Below are positions 28,306 through 36,124 of a stretch of 64,000 nt of DNA, piece after piece. The stretch is from Salipiger thiooxidans (GTDB lineage Bacteria > Pseudomonadota > Alphaproteobacteria > Rhodobacterales > Rhodobacteraceae): positions 344,800-408,799 of the forward strand of contig NZ_FNAV01000003.1 of assembly GCF_900102075.1 (NCBI RefSeq), read 5' to 3'. Each line of letters starts with the position of its first letter. Position 1 is the stretch's first letter. The notes under the pieces were generated by a model. That model was not told the DNA's origin and made no database searches. It saw only the letters and a list, made by a program, of their open reading frames with translations. The position numbers and the translations under genes were made by a program.

Positions 28306-28910
28306 TGGTCTTTCGGATCGTATATCAGGTTTACGCCTTCGGTGAAAAGCAGTTGCACGTTCTCGCCGTTCTCGTCGGCGGCAATCGTCAGCTTGCCGGC
28401 GGTGAAGCGCCCGGCGGGGCCGCTGCCGCTCACCGGGGTGAGGGTCTCGGCGCCGATCCGGTCGAGCGAGGTGAGCATCCGTTCGGTGTCGATGACGTAG
28501 CCGGTGGAGCTGGTGATGTGGACCCCGCCCTCAAGATCGGCGGTCTTGTCGGTGTCGTCCACCACCGCCTGGTCGGCGCGCAGGGTGATGCGGCTGCCGT
28601 CCACCAAGTCGAGCGCGGCGTCGAGCTGATGCGCCCGCAGCCGCGCCATGTCGGCGGCCAGCGGCTCGGCGCGGTCGGCGGTCATGGTGATGCGGTCGCC
28701 CTTGTCGGTGGTGCCGGCGAAGTTCGGCGCCACGATCTGCTGGCGGGTGGCATCGCCGGGGTCCTCGCCCTCGACGAAGGGCAGCTTGTTCACCGGCTCC
28801 GACACGCGCGGCAGCAGGAACATCGTCGACAGCAGCGTGAGCGCAGCCAGCGGCAGCAGCAGCTTCAGCCAGCCGATGAACTTGGAATATGTGTCCCCGC
28901 GCGGTGCCAT
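28302..28910 (-). CDS. lptC: LPS export system protein LptC
   Basis: A 202-residue bitopic protein. The N-terminal helix at about residues 11-32 (FIGWLKLLLPLAALTLLSTMFLL) anchors it in the inner membrane, and the periplasmic OstA-like domain follows with LEGGVHITSSTGYVIDTERMLTSLD. LptC takes lipopolysaccharide from LptB2FG and passes it to LptA. Weakly conserved as usual, but the position (three bases after rnd, four-base overlap with lptA) makes the call firm. Confidence 0.9.
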   Translation of the reverse strand: MAPRGDTYSKFIGWLKLLLPLAALTLLSTMFLLPRVSEPVNKLPFVEGEDPGDATRQQIVAPNFAGTTDKGDRITMTADRAEPLAADMARLRAHQLDAALDLVDGSRITLRADQAVVDDTDKTADLEGGVHITSSTGYVIDTERMLTSLDRIGAETLTPVSGSGPAGRFTAGKLTIAADENGENVQLLFTEGVNLIYDPKDQ

Positions 28911-28913
28911 CGG

Positions 28914-29528
28914 TCACGCATGGGCAAAGATGTCGGTCTCGGGCCAGCCCTCGAGATCGAGCAATGCGCGCGTCGGCAGGAAGTCGAAACAGGCCTGCGC
29001 CAGCGCCGTCCGGCCCTCGCGCTCGAGCATTCCGTTCAGCTTGTCGCGCAGCTGGTGGAGATAGAGCACGTCGGAGGCCGCATAGTCGAGCTGGGCCGCG
29101 GTCAGATCCGCGGCGCCCCAGTCGCTGGACTGCTGCTGCTTGGAGATGTCGACCGACAGCAGCTCCTGCGTCAGCGCCTTGAGCCCGTGCCGGTCGGTGT
29201 AGGTGCGCACCATGCGGCTGGCGATCTTGGTGCAATAGACCGGGGCTGCGAGCGCGCCGAAGGCATGGTACATCGCGGCGATGTCGAAGCGGCCGAAGTG
29301 GAAGAGCTTCAGCACGGTTTCGTCGCGAAGCAGCCGGCAGAGGTTCGGCGCCTCGGTCTGGCCGCGGGCAACCTGCACGAGATGGGCATTCCCGTCGCCG
29401 CCCGAGAGCTGCACGACGCAGAGCCGGTCGCGGTGCGGATCGAGCCCCATGGTCTCGCAGTCGATGGCCACGACCGGTCCAAGGTCGAGCCCATCGGGAA
29501 GATCGCCCTTGTAGAGGTGGTTCGCCAT
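28914..29528 (-). CDS. rnd: Ribonuclease D-like 3'-5' exonuclease
   Basis: A 204-residue DEDD-family exonuclease containing only the catalytic domain of RNase D, without the HRDC domains, as is common for the short form beside lptC in alphaproteobacteria. Motifs: Exo I VVAIDCETMGLDPHRD, Exo II LKLFHFGRFDIAAM, and Exo III QLDYAASDVLYLHQL with the catalytic Tyr/Asp pair. It probably trims tRNA or other RNA 3' ends. The start ATG at 29528 (MANHLYKGDLP) is chosen by family length; it leads the lptCAB group. Its promoter must lie in the gene-free stretch upstream. Confidence 0.92.
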   Translation of the reverse strand: MANHLYKGDLPDGLDLGPVVAIDCETMGLDPHRDRLCVVQLSGGDGNAHLVQVARGQTEAPNLCRLLRDETVLKLFHFGRFDIAAMYHAFGALAAPVYCTKIASRMVRTYTDRHGLKALTQELLSVDISKQQQSSDWGAADLTAAQLDYAASDVLYLHQLRDKLNGMLEREGRTALAQACFDFLPTRALLDLEGWPETDIFAHA

Positions 29529-30006
29529 GATCCCGGACCCTTTCAACTCGTGCTTCCGATCTGCGAGGGGAATAGGCAAGCGGAGCGGGTTCTGCAACTG
29601 AGCCCGACCACGCCGCGGCCACATTTGCGCGATGCCCCGGGCGGAATGTGGCCTGATTCGGGGCGAATGTGGCGATTCATTGTCGTGCCTCGGGCGCGAA
29701 TTCGACCCTCTCCCTCTCGGCCTCCGAACCAGTGTAACATTTCGTGAGGAAAGTCACTCGCTTCTCGCGTGTCGTTCGCCGGGGGCTGTGAGCGGCACCG
29801 TAAGCGGGCATCGCGCCGGGGCCCGAGGGCGTCTTCGGGGGCGGATCCGGGCCCCCCGCCGGGGTAGGCGGCCGGATCCCCTCGGCGGGATTGTTTCCGA
29901 TTGCAGGTCCTCTCGGGCACCGTGCCGTGGCGGATGCGCCGCCGGGCCGGAGAGTGTTCGCGAACCGTCAACGATCCGCCGTTTTCGAGGGCCGCGGATC
30001 TGGAGT

Positions 30007-30029
30007 GGAAACAATCATGGGTTGTTTCC
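30007..30029. promoter_or_regulatory. Inverted repeat GGAAACAA-N7-TTGTTTCC
   Basis: A perfect 8-base inverted repeat with a 7-base spacer. The same half-site occurs at 29891-29898 (TTGTTTCC) and 30038-30044 (TTGTTTC). The cluster of four half-sites within 155 bases upstream of a surface-polysaccharide gene looks like an operator; the binding protein is unknown. Confidence 0.5.
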
Positions 30030-30401
30030 GGCGGGAATTGTTTCTGGCCGTCTTGCGCCTCTCCGGTCGCCGTGCCGGCACCTCGGGACCGGCACTCAGG
30101 CCCGGGGTATGAGAGCTTGCGCCCGGGTGAAATACCCACGGAGACGGTTGAGGAACGGCGAGACACGGGCATGTGACTCAATCAAAAAGTGTAGTAGAAA
30201 CCGGATGTTGACGGCTTTCATGGCGCTATGATTAAAGATCAAGGTCGATCAATAGAACATTTTTCTGTCACACGACGGCACTCGGGGGTTGGTGCTTCCA
30301 CTTGGGAGTTTTTGGTTAGGTTGCTGCGGTCCGCTCGGTCCTGAAGTTCTGAAAATCCGACCCGTTCGCGGGCGCTGCGAGCCTGTTTCTCCGCTCGGAG
30401 A

Positions 30402-30420
30402 GACACTTATAAGTTGTGTC
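30402..30420. promoter_or_regulatory. Palindrome near the ExoY-like gene start
   Basis: GACACTTATAAGTTGTGTC: GACAC and GTGTC flank a central ACTTATAAGT palindrome, 73 bases before the start codon. TTATAAG could also serve as a -10 element. Operator or promoter core; function inferred only. Confidence 0.4.
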
Positions 30421-30492
30421 TTTCGATCGGGAACAGGGACGCTCCGCCGCCTTGCCATTGCTTTCGTCGATCAATGCCTCCGGGAGGTCGAA

Positions 30493-31182
30493 TTGACACT
30501 GCACATACGCCAGCCGCTGCCGGCGGCCGACATCGAGAAGCTCATCGACGACGCGCTCTTCGCCGCGCCTAGGGGTGCCTTCTACCGCCATTTCGCCAAG
30601 CGCGTTCTCGACGTGGCGCTGGTGCTGATCGGGGCGCTGCCGGCGCTGCTGGTCACGCTGGTGCTGGCCGCGATCATCGCCTCCGACGGCCATCGGCCGG
30701 TCTATCTCCAGCGCCGGGTCGGACGGAACGGGCGGGTGTTCCACATGTGGAAGCTGCGTTCGATGGTGAAGGACGCCGACGCCCGGCTCGAGAGCTATCT
30801 CGCCGGCAACGCCATCGCCCGCGCGGAGTGGCACCGGACCCAGAAGCTGCGTCGCGATCCGCGCATCACGCCGGTGGGTCGGATCATCCGCAAATGCTCG
30901 CTCGACGAGCTGCCGCAGCTCTGGAACGTGCTGCGCGGGGACATGTCGCTGGTCGGGCCGCGTCCGATGATGGTCGAGCAGCAGTCCATCTATCCGGGCA
31001 CCGCGTATTACGCGATGCGTCCGGGCATCACCGGCTTCTGGCAGACCTCGGTGCGCAACGAATCGAGCTTCGCCGAGCGCGCCGGCTTCGACACCGCCTA
31101 CCTGCGCGACCTCTCCTTCCGCACCGACCTGAAGGTCCTTGCCCGCACCGTGCGGGTGGTGATCCACGGCACCGGCTGCTGA
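30493..31182 (+). CDS. ExoY/WbaP-type undecaprenyl-phosphate sugar-1-phosphate transferase
   Basis: A 229-residue bacterial sugar transferase that starts a polysaccharide repeat unit by moving a sugar-1-phosphate to undecaprenyl phosphate. One hydrophobic segment (VLDVALVLIGALPALLVTLVLAAIIA, about residues 40-65) is the reentrant membrane helix. Catalytic-domain motifs are YLQRRVGRNGRVFHMWKLRSMVKDAD, KCSLDELPQLWNVLRGDMSLVGPRPMM and MRPGITGFWQTSVRN. The proposed start is TTG at 30493 with GGGAGG six bases upstream; the frame is open for 68 codons further, but those look non-coding. It has no cluster partners here and may prime an exopolysaccharide assembled elsewhere. Confidence 0.88.
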   Translation: MTLHIRQPLPAADIEKLIDDALFAAPRGAFYRHFAKRVLDVALVLIGALPALLVTLVLAAIIASDGHRPVYLQRRVGRNGRVFHMWKLRSMVKDADARLESYLAGNAIARAEWHRTQKLRRDPRITPVGRIIRKCSLDELPQLWNVLRGDMSLVGPRPMMVEQQSIYPGTAYYAMRPGITGFWQTSVRNESSFAERAGFDTAYLRDLSFRTDLKVLARTVRVVIHGTGC

Positions 31183-31220
31183 GCCCGTCTCTCTCTGCCT
31201 CTCTCCGAGGGTTCACGACA

Positions 31221-31246
31221 GACCCCCGCCCCGGCGGGGGTCTTCG
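31221..31246. terminator. Bidirectional terminator between sugar transferase and dehydratase genes
   Basis: GACCCCCGCC-CC-GGCGGGGGTC, a 10-bp perfect stem with a two-base loop, followed by TTCGCGTTT. It lies 38 bases after the rightward stop and 20 bases beyond the leftward stop. Confidence 0.8.
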
Positions 31247-31261
31247 CGTTTCAGAGGGACG

Positions 31262-32062
31262 TCAGAACGAGAGCTCGGCGCTCATGCATTGCCGCCCGTC
31301 AACGCCGCGGATCCAGGCGTCGGTGCCCTTGCGGCAGAGCGTCACCGTCTCGCCCAGCGTGACCGGCGCCGTGGCGCGGAAGGCGAAGCGCCGCAGCGGC
31401 GCGCGGTCCTCGGCCATCAGCATCAGCAGCTGCGCCAGCAGGGGCCCGTGCACCACCGGCGCGGCGTAGCCCTCGACCTCGCGGCAATAATCGGCGTCGT
31501 AGTGGATGCGGTGGCCGTTGAAGGTCAGCGCCGAGTAGCGGAACAGCAGCGTGCTGTCGAACTCCGCCGGCAGCGCCTCGTCCTCGTCGTCGCGGGCGAC
31601 CGGCGGCACCGGCTGCGGTGCGCCGGGGGCGGGGTCCTCGCGGTAGACGACGTCCTGACGTTCGTCGACGCAGAGCACGCCCTCCTGCATCACCTGGTGG
31701 CGCAGGGTGACGAAGGCCAGCGGCCCGCTGCGGCCGGTCTTTCGGGCCACCGACTCGCAGCTGGTGCGCTTCTCGGCGGGGATGCCGGCGCAGAGCGGCG
31801 CGAGGAAGTCGAGCGTGCCGCCCGCCCACATCCGCCGCGGCAGGCCGAGGTCGGGGATCAGCCCGCCGACGCGCGGATGGCCGTCGCGCCCAAGCGCCAC
31901 CGGCGGCCGCGCGTCCCAGAAATGCAGCTGGTGGAAGAAGGGGGGCAGCGGGTCTCCGGTCTCGATCACGGCGGGTCTCCCAAGCGCCGCCAGCAGGGCA
32001 TTGGCGCGGGCCGGGTCCATGAGATCGGTTTGACGTGTCGTCTGCGGGGCGGCATCGTGCAT
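31262..32062 (-). CDS. MaoC-like / FAS1-type acyl-CoA dehydratase
   Basis: A 266-residue hot-dog-fold hydratase of the HTD2/mesaconyl-CoA hydratase type. The N-terminal half starts PPFFHQLHFWDARPP and contains MWAGGTLDFLAPLCAG. The C-terminal MaoC half holds the hydratase motif FRYSALTFNGHRIHYDADYCREVEGYAAPVVHGPLLAQLL, where Asp and His of the NxHxIHxD pattern are catalytic. Such enzymes hydrate mesaconyl-C4-CoA or similar unsaturated acyl-CoAs in C4/C5 dicarboxylic-acid pathways. It stands alone, 34 bases from a divergent VOC gene, so the substrate cannot be fixed. Confidence 0.85.
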   Translation of the reverse strand: MHDAAPQTTRQTDLMDPARANALLAALGRPAVIETGDPLPPFFHQLHFWDARPPVALGRDGHPRVGGLIPDLGLPRRMWAGGTLDFLAPLCAGIPAEKRTSCESVARKTGRSGPLAFVTLRHQVMQEGVLCVDERQDVVYREDPAPGAPQPVPPVARDDEDEALPAEFDSTLLFRYSALTFNGHRIHYDADYCREVEGYAAPVVHGPLLAQLLMLMAEDRAPLRRFAFRATAPVTLGETVTLCRKGTDAWIRGVDGRQCMSAELSF

Positions 32063-32096
32063 GAAACATCTCCCTTTGCAGCGGAGCTAGCCCGGT

Positions 32097-32495
32097 ATGC
32101 CGCCGTCCGTCCAGTCGTTCGACCACCTCGTCCTCACCGTTGGCGATACCGGCGTGACCTGTGCCTTCTACGAAAGCGTGCTTGGCATGACCGTGCTGCG
32201 CTTCGAGGCGGCGGACGGAACCCTGCGCGTGGCGCTGCGCTTCGGTGCCCAGAAGATCAACCTGCACCAGGCCGGGGCCGAGTTCGAACCCAAGGCCCGC
32301 GCCGCCGCGCCGGGCAGTGCCGACCTCTGCTTCCTGAGCGATGTGCCGCTCGATGCGTGGCTGGCGCATCTCGACAGGGCGGGGATTCCGGTGATCGAGG
32401 GGCCGGTGGCGCGCAGCGGGGCCGAGGGGCCGCTCATGTCGGTCTACATCCGCGACCCCGACGGCAACCTGCTCGAGATCTCGAACCGCGCCTGA
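32097..32495 (+). CDS. VOC superfamily (glyoxalase/dioxygenase-like) protein
   Basis: A 132-residue single-module VOC protein. The paired beta-alpha-beta-beta-beta modules are seen in FDHLVLTVGDTGVTCAFYESVLGMTVLRF and VPLDAWLAHLDRAGIPVIEGPVARSGAEGPLMSVYIRDPDGNLLEIS. The metal ligands expected in the family are His9 (FDHLVL), His near residue 60 (INLHQAG) and the Glu of NLLEIS. The class includes glyoxalase I, extradiol dioxygenases and fosfomycin-resistance enzymes; the IRDPDGN motif does not settle the substrate. It is divergent from the MaoC-type gene. Confidence 0.85.
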   Translation: MPPSVQSFDHLVLTVGDTGVTCAFYESVLGMTVLRFEAADGTLRVALRFGAQKINLHQAGAEFEPKARAAAPGSADLCFLSDVPLDAWLAHLDRAGIPVIEGPVARSGAEGPLMSVYIRDPDGNLLEISNRA

Positions 32496-32510
32496 GGGGC
32501 GCAAACGAAA

Positions 32511-32537
32511 ACGCGCCGCGGGGGTGCCGCGGCGCGT
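32511..32537. terminator. Bidirectional terminator
   Basis: ACGCGCCGCGG and CCGCGGCGCGT form a perfect 11-bp stem with a GGGTG loop, flanked by AAAACG on the left and TCGTTG on the right, so it can act on both the VOC transcript and the convergent OmpA lipoprotein transcript. Confidence 0.85.
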
Positions 32538-32561
32538 TCGTTGTCCGTCGGGAACGGCGGA

Positions 32562-33227
32562 TCAGGAGTTCGGCAGAATGACGATCTCGACCCGGCGGTT
32601 CTGCTGCTTGCCCTCTGCGGTCAGGTTCGACGCGATGGGCTGGTCCTCGCCACGGCCGATCGACTGGATGCGCGAGGACGGCACGCCCTCGGCGATGAGC
32701 ACGCTCGACACCGCCTGCGCGCGACGCAGCGACAGTTTCTGGTTGTAGGCGGCGTCGCCGTCGCTGTCGGTGTGGCCCAGCACCTGCACGGTGGTGTTCG
32801 GGTATTGCAGCAGCGAGCGGCCCACGGTGCGGATGTCGGCCTGCAGGTCCGACCGCAGCGCGGCGCTGTCGAACGGGAACAGGATGTCCTGCGGCATGGT
32901 CACCACCAGACGGTCGCCGGTGTTGTTGATCGACACGTTGTTGCCGAGCTGCTGGCGCAGTTCCGCTTCCTGCTTGTCGAGCTGGTTGCCGATCAGGCCG
33001 CCGGCGATGGCGCCCACGGCGGCACCGGCGAGGGCGTTCTTGGTGGAATCGTCGTTGTTGCCGCCGATGATGCGACCCGCGGCCGCGCCGCCGAGCGCGC
33101 CGAGCAGCACGCCGCTGTTGGTGTTCCGGTTCGGGTTGCCTTCGCCGAAGGTCTGACCCTCGCCGCAGGCGGTCAGGGCCATCGCTGCTGCGAGCGAAAC
33201 GAAGATGGAAGTTCTGGCGCGGATCAT
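32562..33227 (-). CDS. OmpA-family outer-membrane lipoprotein with glycine zipper
   Basis: A 221-residue lipoprotein. The signal peptide ends in the lipobox LTAC (residues 18-21), giving a lipidated cysteine. A glycine-zipper region follows (GVLLGALGGAAAGRIIGG, ALAGAAVGAIAGGLIGNQ), and the C-terminal OmpA domain carries the peptidoglycan-binding motif TVQVLGHTDSDGDAAYNQKLSLRRAQAV plus NRRVEIVI. This combination matches the YiaD/OmpA-like lipoproteins that tie the outer membrane to the cell wall. The ATG at 33227 is preferred because GAGG lies eight bases upstream; ATG 33239 is an alternative. Confidence 0.92.
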   Translation of the reverse strand: MIRARTSIFVSLAAAMALTACGEGQTFGEGNPNRNTNSGVLLGALGGAAAGRIIGGNNDDSTKNALAGAAVGAIAGGLIGNQLDKQEAELRQQLGNNVSINNTGDRLVVTMPQDILFPFDSAALRSDLQADIRTVGRSLLQYPNTTVQVLGHTDSDGDAAYNQKLSLRRAQAVSSVLIAEGVPSSRIQSIGRGEDQPIASNLTAEGKQQNRRVEIVILPNS

Positions 33228-33401
33228 CTGATGCCTCATGTTCTGTCGACCCTCAGCGGGGTTCCTACTGCTTTATAGCGTCAGCATGGACTGCGGGAAC
33301 ACCGCTGTCACCGGGGAATCGGCGGGTCTCCGCGCATCGTGAAGCACGGGCTCAAGGGCTTGTGAAACGGCCCCGCCGTACAGGTCCGGGGCGCGCCACG
33401 C

Positions 33402-34232
33402 TCAGGCCTCGAGCCGCGCCGATTCCCAGGCGAGGATGGCGCGCTTGACGGGCAGGCCCCAGTGATAGCCACCGAGCCCGCCTGACTTGCGCAGCGCCCG
33501 GTGGCAGGGGATGAGCAGCGACACCGGGTTGCGCCCCACCGCGGTGCCGACCGCGCGGACCGCCCTGGGGTGGCCGACCGCGTGGGCGATCTCGGAATAG
33601 GTGGTGACGTGGCCCGAGGGGATGTGCATCAGCGCCTCCCACACCTTGATCTGGAACGGCGCGCCGATCAGGAACAGCGGCACCTCGCCCTCGGTCCGGC
33701 CGAAGGCGCGGGCCACCCACTCCTCGAGCGCGTCCGGGTCCTCGATGTACTCCGCACCGGGCCAGCGGCTGCAGAGATCCTCCATCGCCGCCGCCTCGCC
33801 GGTTTCCGAGGTGAAGGCCACGCCGCAGATGCCGCGGTCGGTCGCCATCACCAGCGCCGGGCCGAAGGGGCTGTCGAAGCGGCCCCAGCGGATCACCAGC
33901 CCCTCGCCGCCGCGGGCGTAGTCGCCGGGGCTCATCGCCTCCCAGCGCAGGAACAGGTCGTGCAGCCGCCCGCCGCCCGAGAGCCCGGTGGCAAGCGCCG
34001 TGTCGAGCGTGGTGAAGCGCTCGCCCAGCAGCGCCTTGGCGTGGCCCAGCGTCAGGTACTGCTGCAGCCGCTTGGGCGAGACCCCGGCCCACCGCGAAAA
34101 CACGCGCTGGAAATGCGCCGGGCTCATGCCCATCCCGGCGGCCAGATCCTCGAGCGTCGCGGCCGGACCCTTGGCGTCCACCAGCTCGATGGCGCGTCGC
34201 ATGACCTCGTAGTGATATCCGCCTTCGTCCAT
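33402..34232 (-). CDS. Ada-like AraC-domain / methylated-DNA-protein-cysteine methyltransferase
   Basis: A 276-residue two-domain protein. Residues about 20-105 are an AraC-type helix-turn-helix (ATLEDLAAGMGMSPAHFQRVFSRWAGVSPKRLQQYL). Residues about 115-272 are O6-methylguanine-DNA methyltransferase with the methyl-accepting cysteine in LLIPCHRALRKSGGLGGYHWG and the helix-turn-helix IPSGHVTTYSEIAHAVGHPRAVRAVGTAVG. It lacks the Ada N-terminal phosphotriester-sensing domain with four zinc-binding cysteines, so it is a shortened Ada. ATG 34232 follows GGAGGG. It is divergent from nth, another DNA repair gene. Confidence 0.92.
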   Translation of the reverse strand: MDEGGYHYEVMRRAIELVDAKGPAATLEDLAAGMGMSPAHFQRVFSRWAGVSPKRLQQYLTLGHAKALLGERFTTLDTALATGLSGGGRLHDLFLRWEAMSPGDYARGGEGLVIRWGRFDSPFGPALVMATDRGICGVAFTSETGEAAAMEDLCSRWPGAEYIEDPDALEEWVARAFGRTEGEVPLFLIGAPFQIKVWEALMHIPSGHVTTYSEIAHAVGHPRAVRAVGTAVGRNPVSLLIPCHRALRKSGGLGGYHWGLPVKRAILAWESARLEA

Positions 34233-34361
34233 GGCCTTGCCCTCCGACTTGCTCCATGCGCGCGCCGCCACTGCGGCCATCCACCTCTTTTTCTAGACAA
34301 TTCGTCCCGTGGAGCGACCCGAATATTGCGCATCCCGGTGCGCTCGGGCATCAATCGCGGG

Positions 34362-35006
34362 ATGGCCAAGCAGCTCGATTATCATACCATGCGGGAAATC
34401 TTCACCCGCTTCCGCGAGTCGGAGCCCGAGCCCAAGGGCGAGCTCGAGCATGTGAACGCCTATACGCTGGTCGTCGCCGTCGCCCTGTCGGCGCAGGCCA
34501 CCGACGCGGGCGTCAACAAGGCCACCCGCAAGCTGTTCCAGATCGCCGACACGCCGCAGAAGATGCTCGATCTCGGCGAAGAGGGCGTGATCGAACACAT
34601 CAAGACCATCGGTCTCTACCGCAACAAGGCCAAGAACGTCATCAAGCTGTCGAAGATCCTCGTCGAGGAGTACAACGGCACGGTTCCCTGTTCCCGCGCG
34701 GCGCTCGAGAGCCTGCCCGGGGTCGGGCGCAAGACGGCGAACGTGGTCCTGAACATGTGGTGGCACTACCCGGCGCAGGCGGTGGACACCCACATCTTCC
34801 GCGTCGGCAACCGCACGGGCATCTGCCCGGGCAAGGACGTGGTGGCGGTCGAGCGCGCCATCGAAGACAATATTCCAGTTGATTTTCAACAGCACGCCCA
34901 CCACTGGCTGATCCTGCACGGGCGCTATACCTGCGTCGCGCGCAAGCCGAAGTGCAATGCGTGCCTCATTCGTGACCTTTGTGATTTCGAGGACAAGACA
35001 CCATGA
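34362..35006 (+). CDS. nth: Endonuclease III
   Basis: Nth is the base-excision glycosylase/AP lyase that removes oxidised pyrimidines. The 214-residue protein has the helix-hairpin-helix LPGVGRKTANVVLNMWW with the catalytic Lys, the catalytic Asp in VDTHIFRVGNRTG, and the [4Fe-4S] ligands CVARKPKC, CNAC and CLIRDLC (Cys-X6-Cys-X2-Cys-X5-Cys). ATG 34362 (MAKQLDYHTMREIF) sets family length. It overlaps the following kinase gene by four bases (ATGA), so the two are co-translated. Confidence 0.97.
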   Translation: MAKQLDYHTMREIFTRFRESEPEPKGELEHVNAYTLVVAVALSAQATDAGVNKATRKLFQIADTPQKMLDLGEEGVIEHIKTIGLYRNKAKNVIKLSKILVEEYNGTVPCSRAALESLPGVGRKTANVVLNMWWHYPAQAVDTHIFRVGNRTGICPGKDVVAVERAIEDNIPVDFQQHAHHWLILHGRYTCVARKPKCNACLIRDLCDFEDKTP

Positions 35007-36016
35007 CGCTTACTCCCCAGCATCCGACCAAGAAGTACCAGGTCGTCGGCATCGGTAACGCCATCGTCGACGTGCTGACCCGCGCCGACGACAGCTTTCT
35101 GGAGCACATGGGCATCGAGAAGGGCATCATGCAGCTGGTCGAGCGCGAGCGCGCCGAGCAGCTCTACGGCGCCATGGAGAGCCGCGTTCAGGCCCCCGGC
35201 GGGTCGGTCGCCAACACCCTCGCGGGGCTCGGCAACCTCGGGCTGCGCACCGGCTTCATCGGCCGTGTGCACGATGACGCGCTGGGCCGCTTCTACGCCG
35301 ACGCGATGGAGAAAGACGGCTCGGATTTCGTCAACGCGCCGGTGCCGGGGGGCGAGCTGCCGACCTCGCGCTCGATGATCTTCGTTTCGCCCGACGGCGA
35401 GCGCTCGATGAACACCTACCTCGGGATCTCCTCCGAGCTCGGGCCCGAGGACGTCTCCGAGGACGTGTCGGCTCAGGCCGAGATCATTTTCCTCGAGGGC
35501 TATCTCTTCGACAAGCCCAAGGGCAAGGAAGCCTTCCTGCGCGCCGCCCGCACTTGCCGCGCCGCCGGCGGCATGGCCGGCATCGCGATCTCGGACCCGT
35601 TCTGCGTCGAGCGTCATCGCGACGACTTCCTGCGTCTCATCGCCAACGAGATGGACTACGTGATCGGCAACGAGGCCGAGATCCGCTCGCTCTACCAGGA
35701 CGACCACCTCGACAAGGACCTCGCCCGCGTTGCCGAGGTCTGCCCGCTGGTGGTCTGCACCCGCTCGGGCGACGGCGTGACCATCGTCCGGGGGGGCGAG
35801 CGCATCGACATCCCGGTGACCAAGGTCGTGCCCGTGGATGCCACCGGTGCCGGCGACCAGTTCGCCGCGGGCTTCCTCTACGGTCTCGCCACCGGCGCCG
35901 ACATGGAGACCGCGGGCCGCATGGGCACCGTCGCCGCCTCCGAGGTCATCGCGCACATGGGGCCGCGCCCCGAGGCCGACCTCAAGGCGCTGTTCCGCCG
36001 GGCCGGGCTGCTCTGA
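35003..36016 (+). CDS. PfkB-family adenosine kinase
   Basis: A 337-residue carbohydrate/nucleoside kinase of the ribokinase fold, closest to adenosine kinase, recycling adenosine to AMP. The N-terminal signature is VVGIGNAIVDVL, the substrate site PGGSVANTLAGLGNLG, and the catalytic-base motif VPVDATGAGDQFAAGFLYGLATG contains the DTGAGD-like anion hole (here DATGAGDQ). ISDPFCVERHRDDF and VIGNEAEIRSLY are also typical. It shares ATGA with nth. Other PfkB sugars are possible but the DPFCVERHR block favours adenosine kinase. Confidence 0.88.
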   Translation: MTLTPQHPTKKYQVVGIGNAIVDVLTRADDSFLEHMGIEKGIMQLVERERAEQLYGAMESRVQAPGGSVANTLAGLGNLGLRTGFIGRVHDDALGRFYADAMEKDGSDFVNAPVPGGELPTSRSMIFVSPDGERSMNTYLGISSELGPEDVSEDVSAQAEIIFLEGYLFDKPKGKEAFLRAARTCRAAGGMAGIAISDPFCVERHRDDFLRLIANEMDYVIGNEAEIRSLYQDDHLDKDLARVAEVCPLVVCTRSGDGVTIVRGGERIDIPVTKVVPVDATGAGDQFAAGFLYGLATGADMETAGRMGTVAASEVIAHMGPRPEADLKALFRRAGLL

Positions 36017-36124
36017 CCGGAGAATTTACGCTGGGTTCACGTTAAGAGGCTTCGTAGAGACAACCTTAGAGTGTAATTTCGCTTCATTGGACACTGATAT
36101 TGCCCCATTGAAGCGAGAGAGCCC

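Larger units (their letters stand above)
29529..30492. other. Long gene-free region upstream of rnd and the ExoY-like gene
   Basis: About 964 bases with no frame that looks like protein. The left half is GC-rich. From about 30180 it becomes AT-rich (TTTCATGGCGCTATGATTAA, a direct repeat GATCAA at 30238 and 30247). Inside are several TTGTTTCC motifs (29891, 30022, and TTGTTTC at 30038) with a GGAAACAA inverted partner, and an imperfect palindrome around ACTTATAAGT (30405-30414) flanked by GACAC and GTGTC. These features suggest a large control region for the sugar transferase, with a leftward promoter for rnd at the other end. No tRNA or known RNA motif recognised. Confidence 0.6.

Noticed and set aside
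29632-30231. Open frames of up to 212 codons in the gap before the ExoY-like gene
   Set aside because: Arg/Gly/Pro-rich translations on both strands with no domain, no ribosome site and no codon pattern typical of the neighbours.
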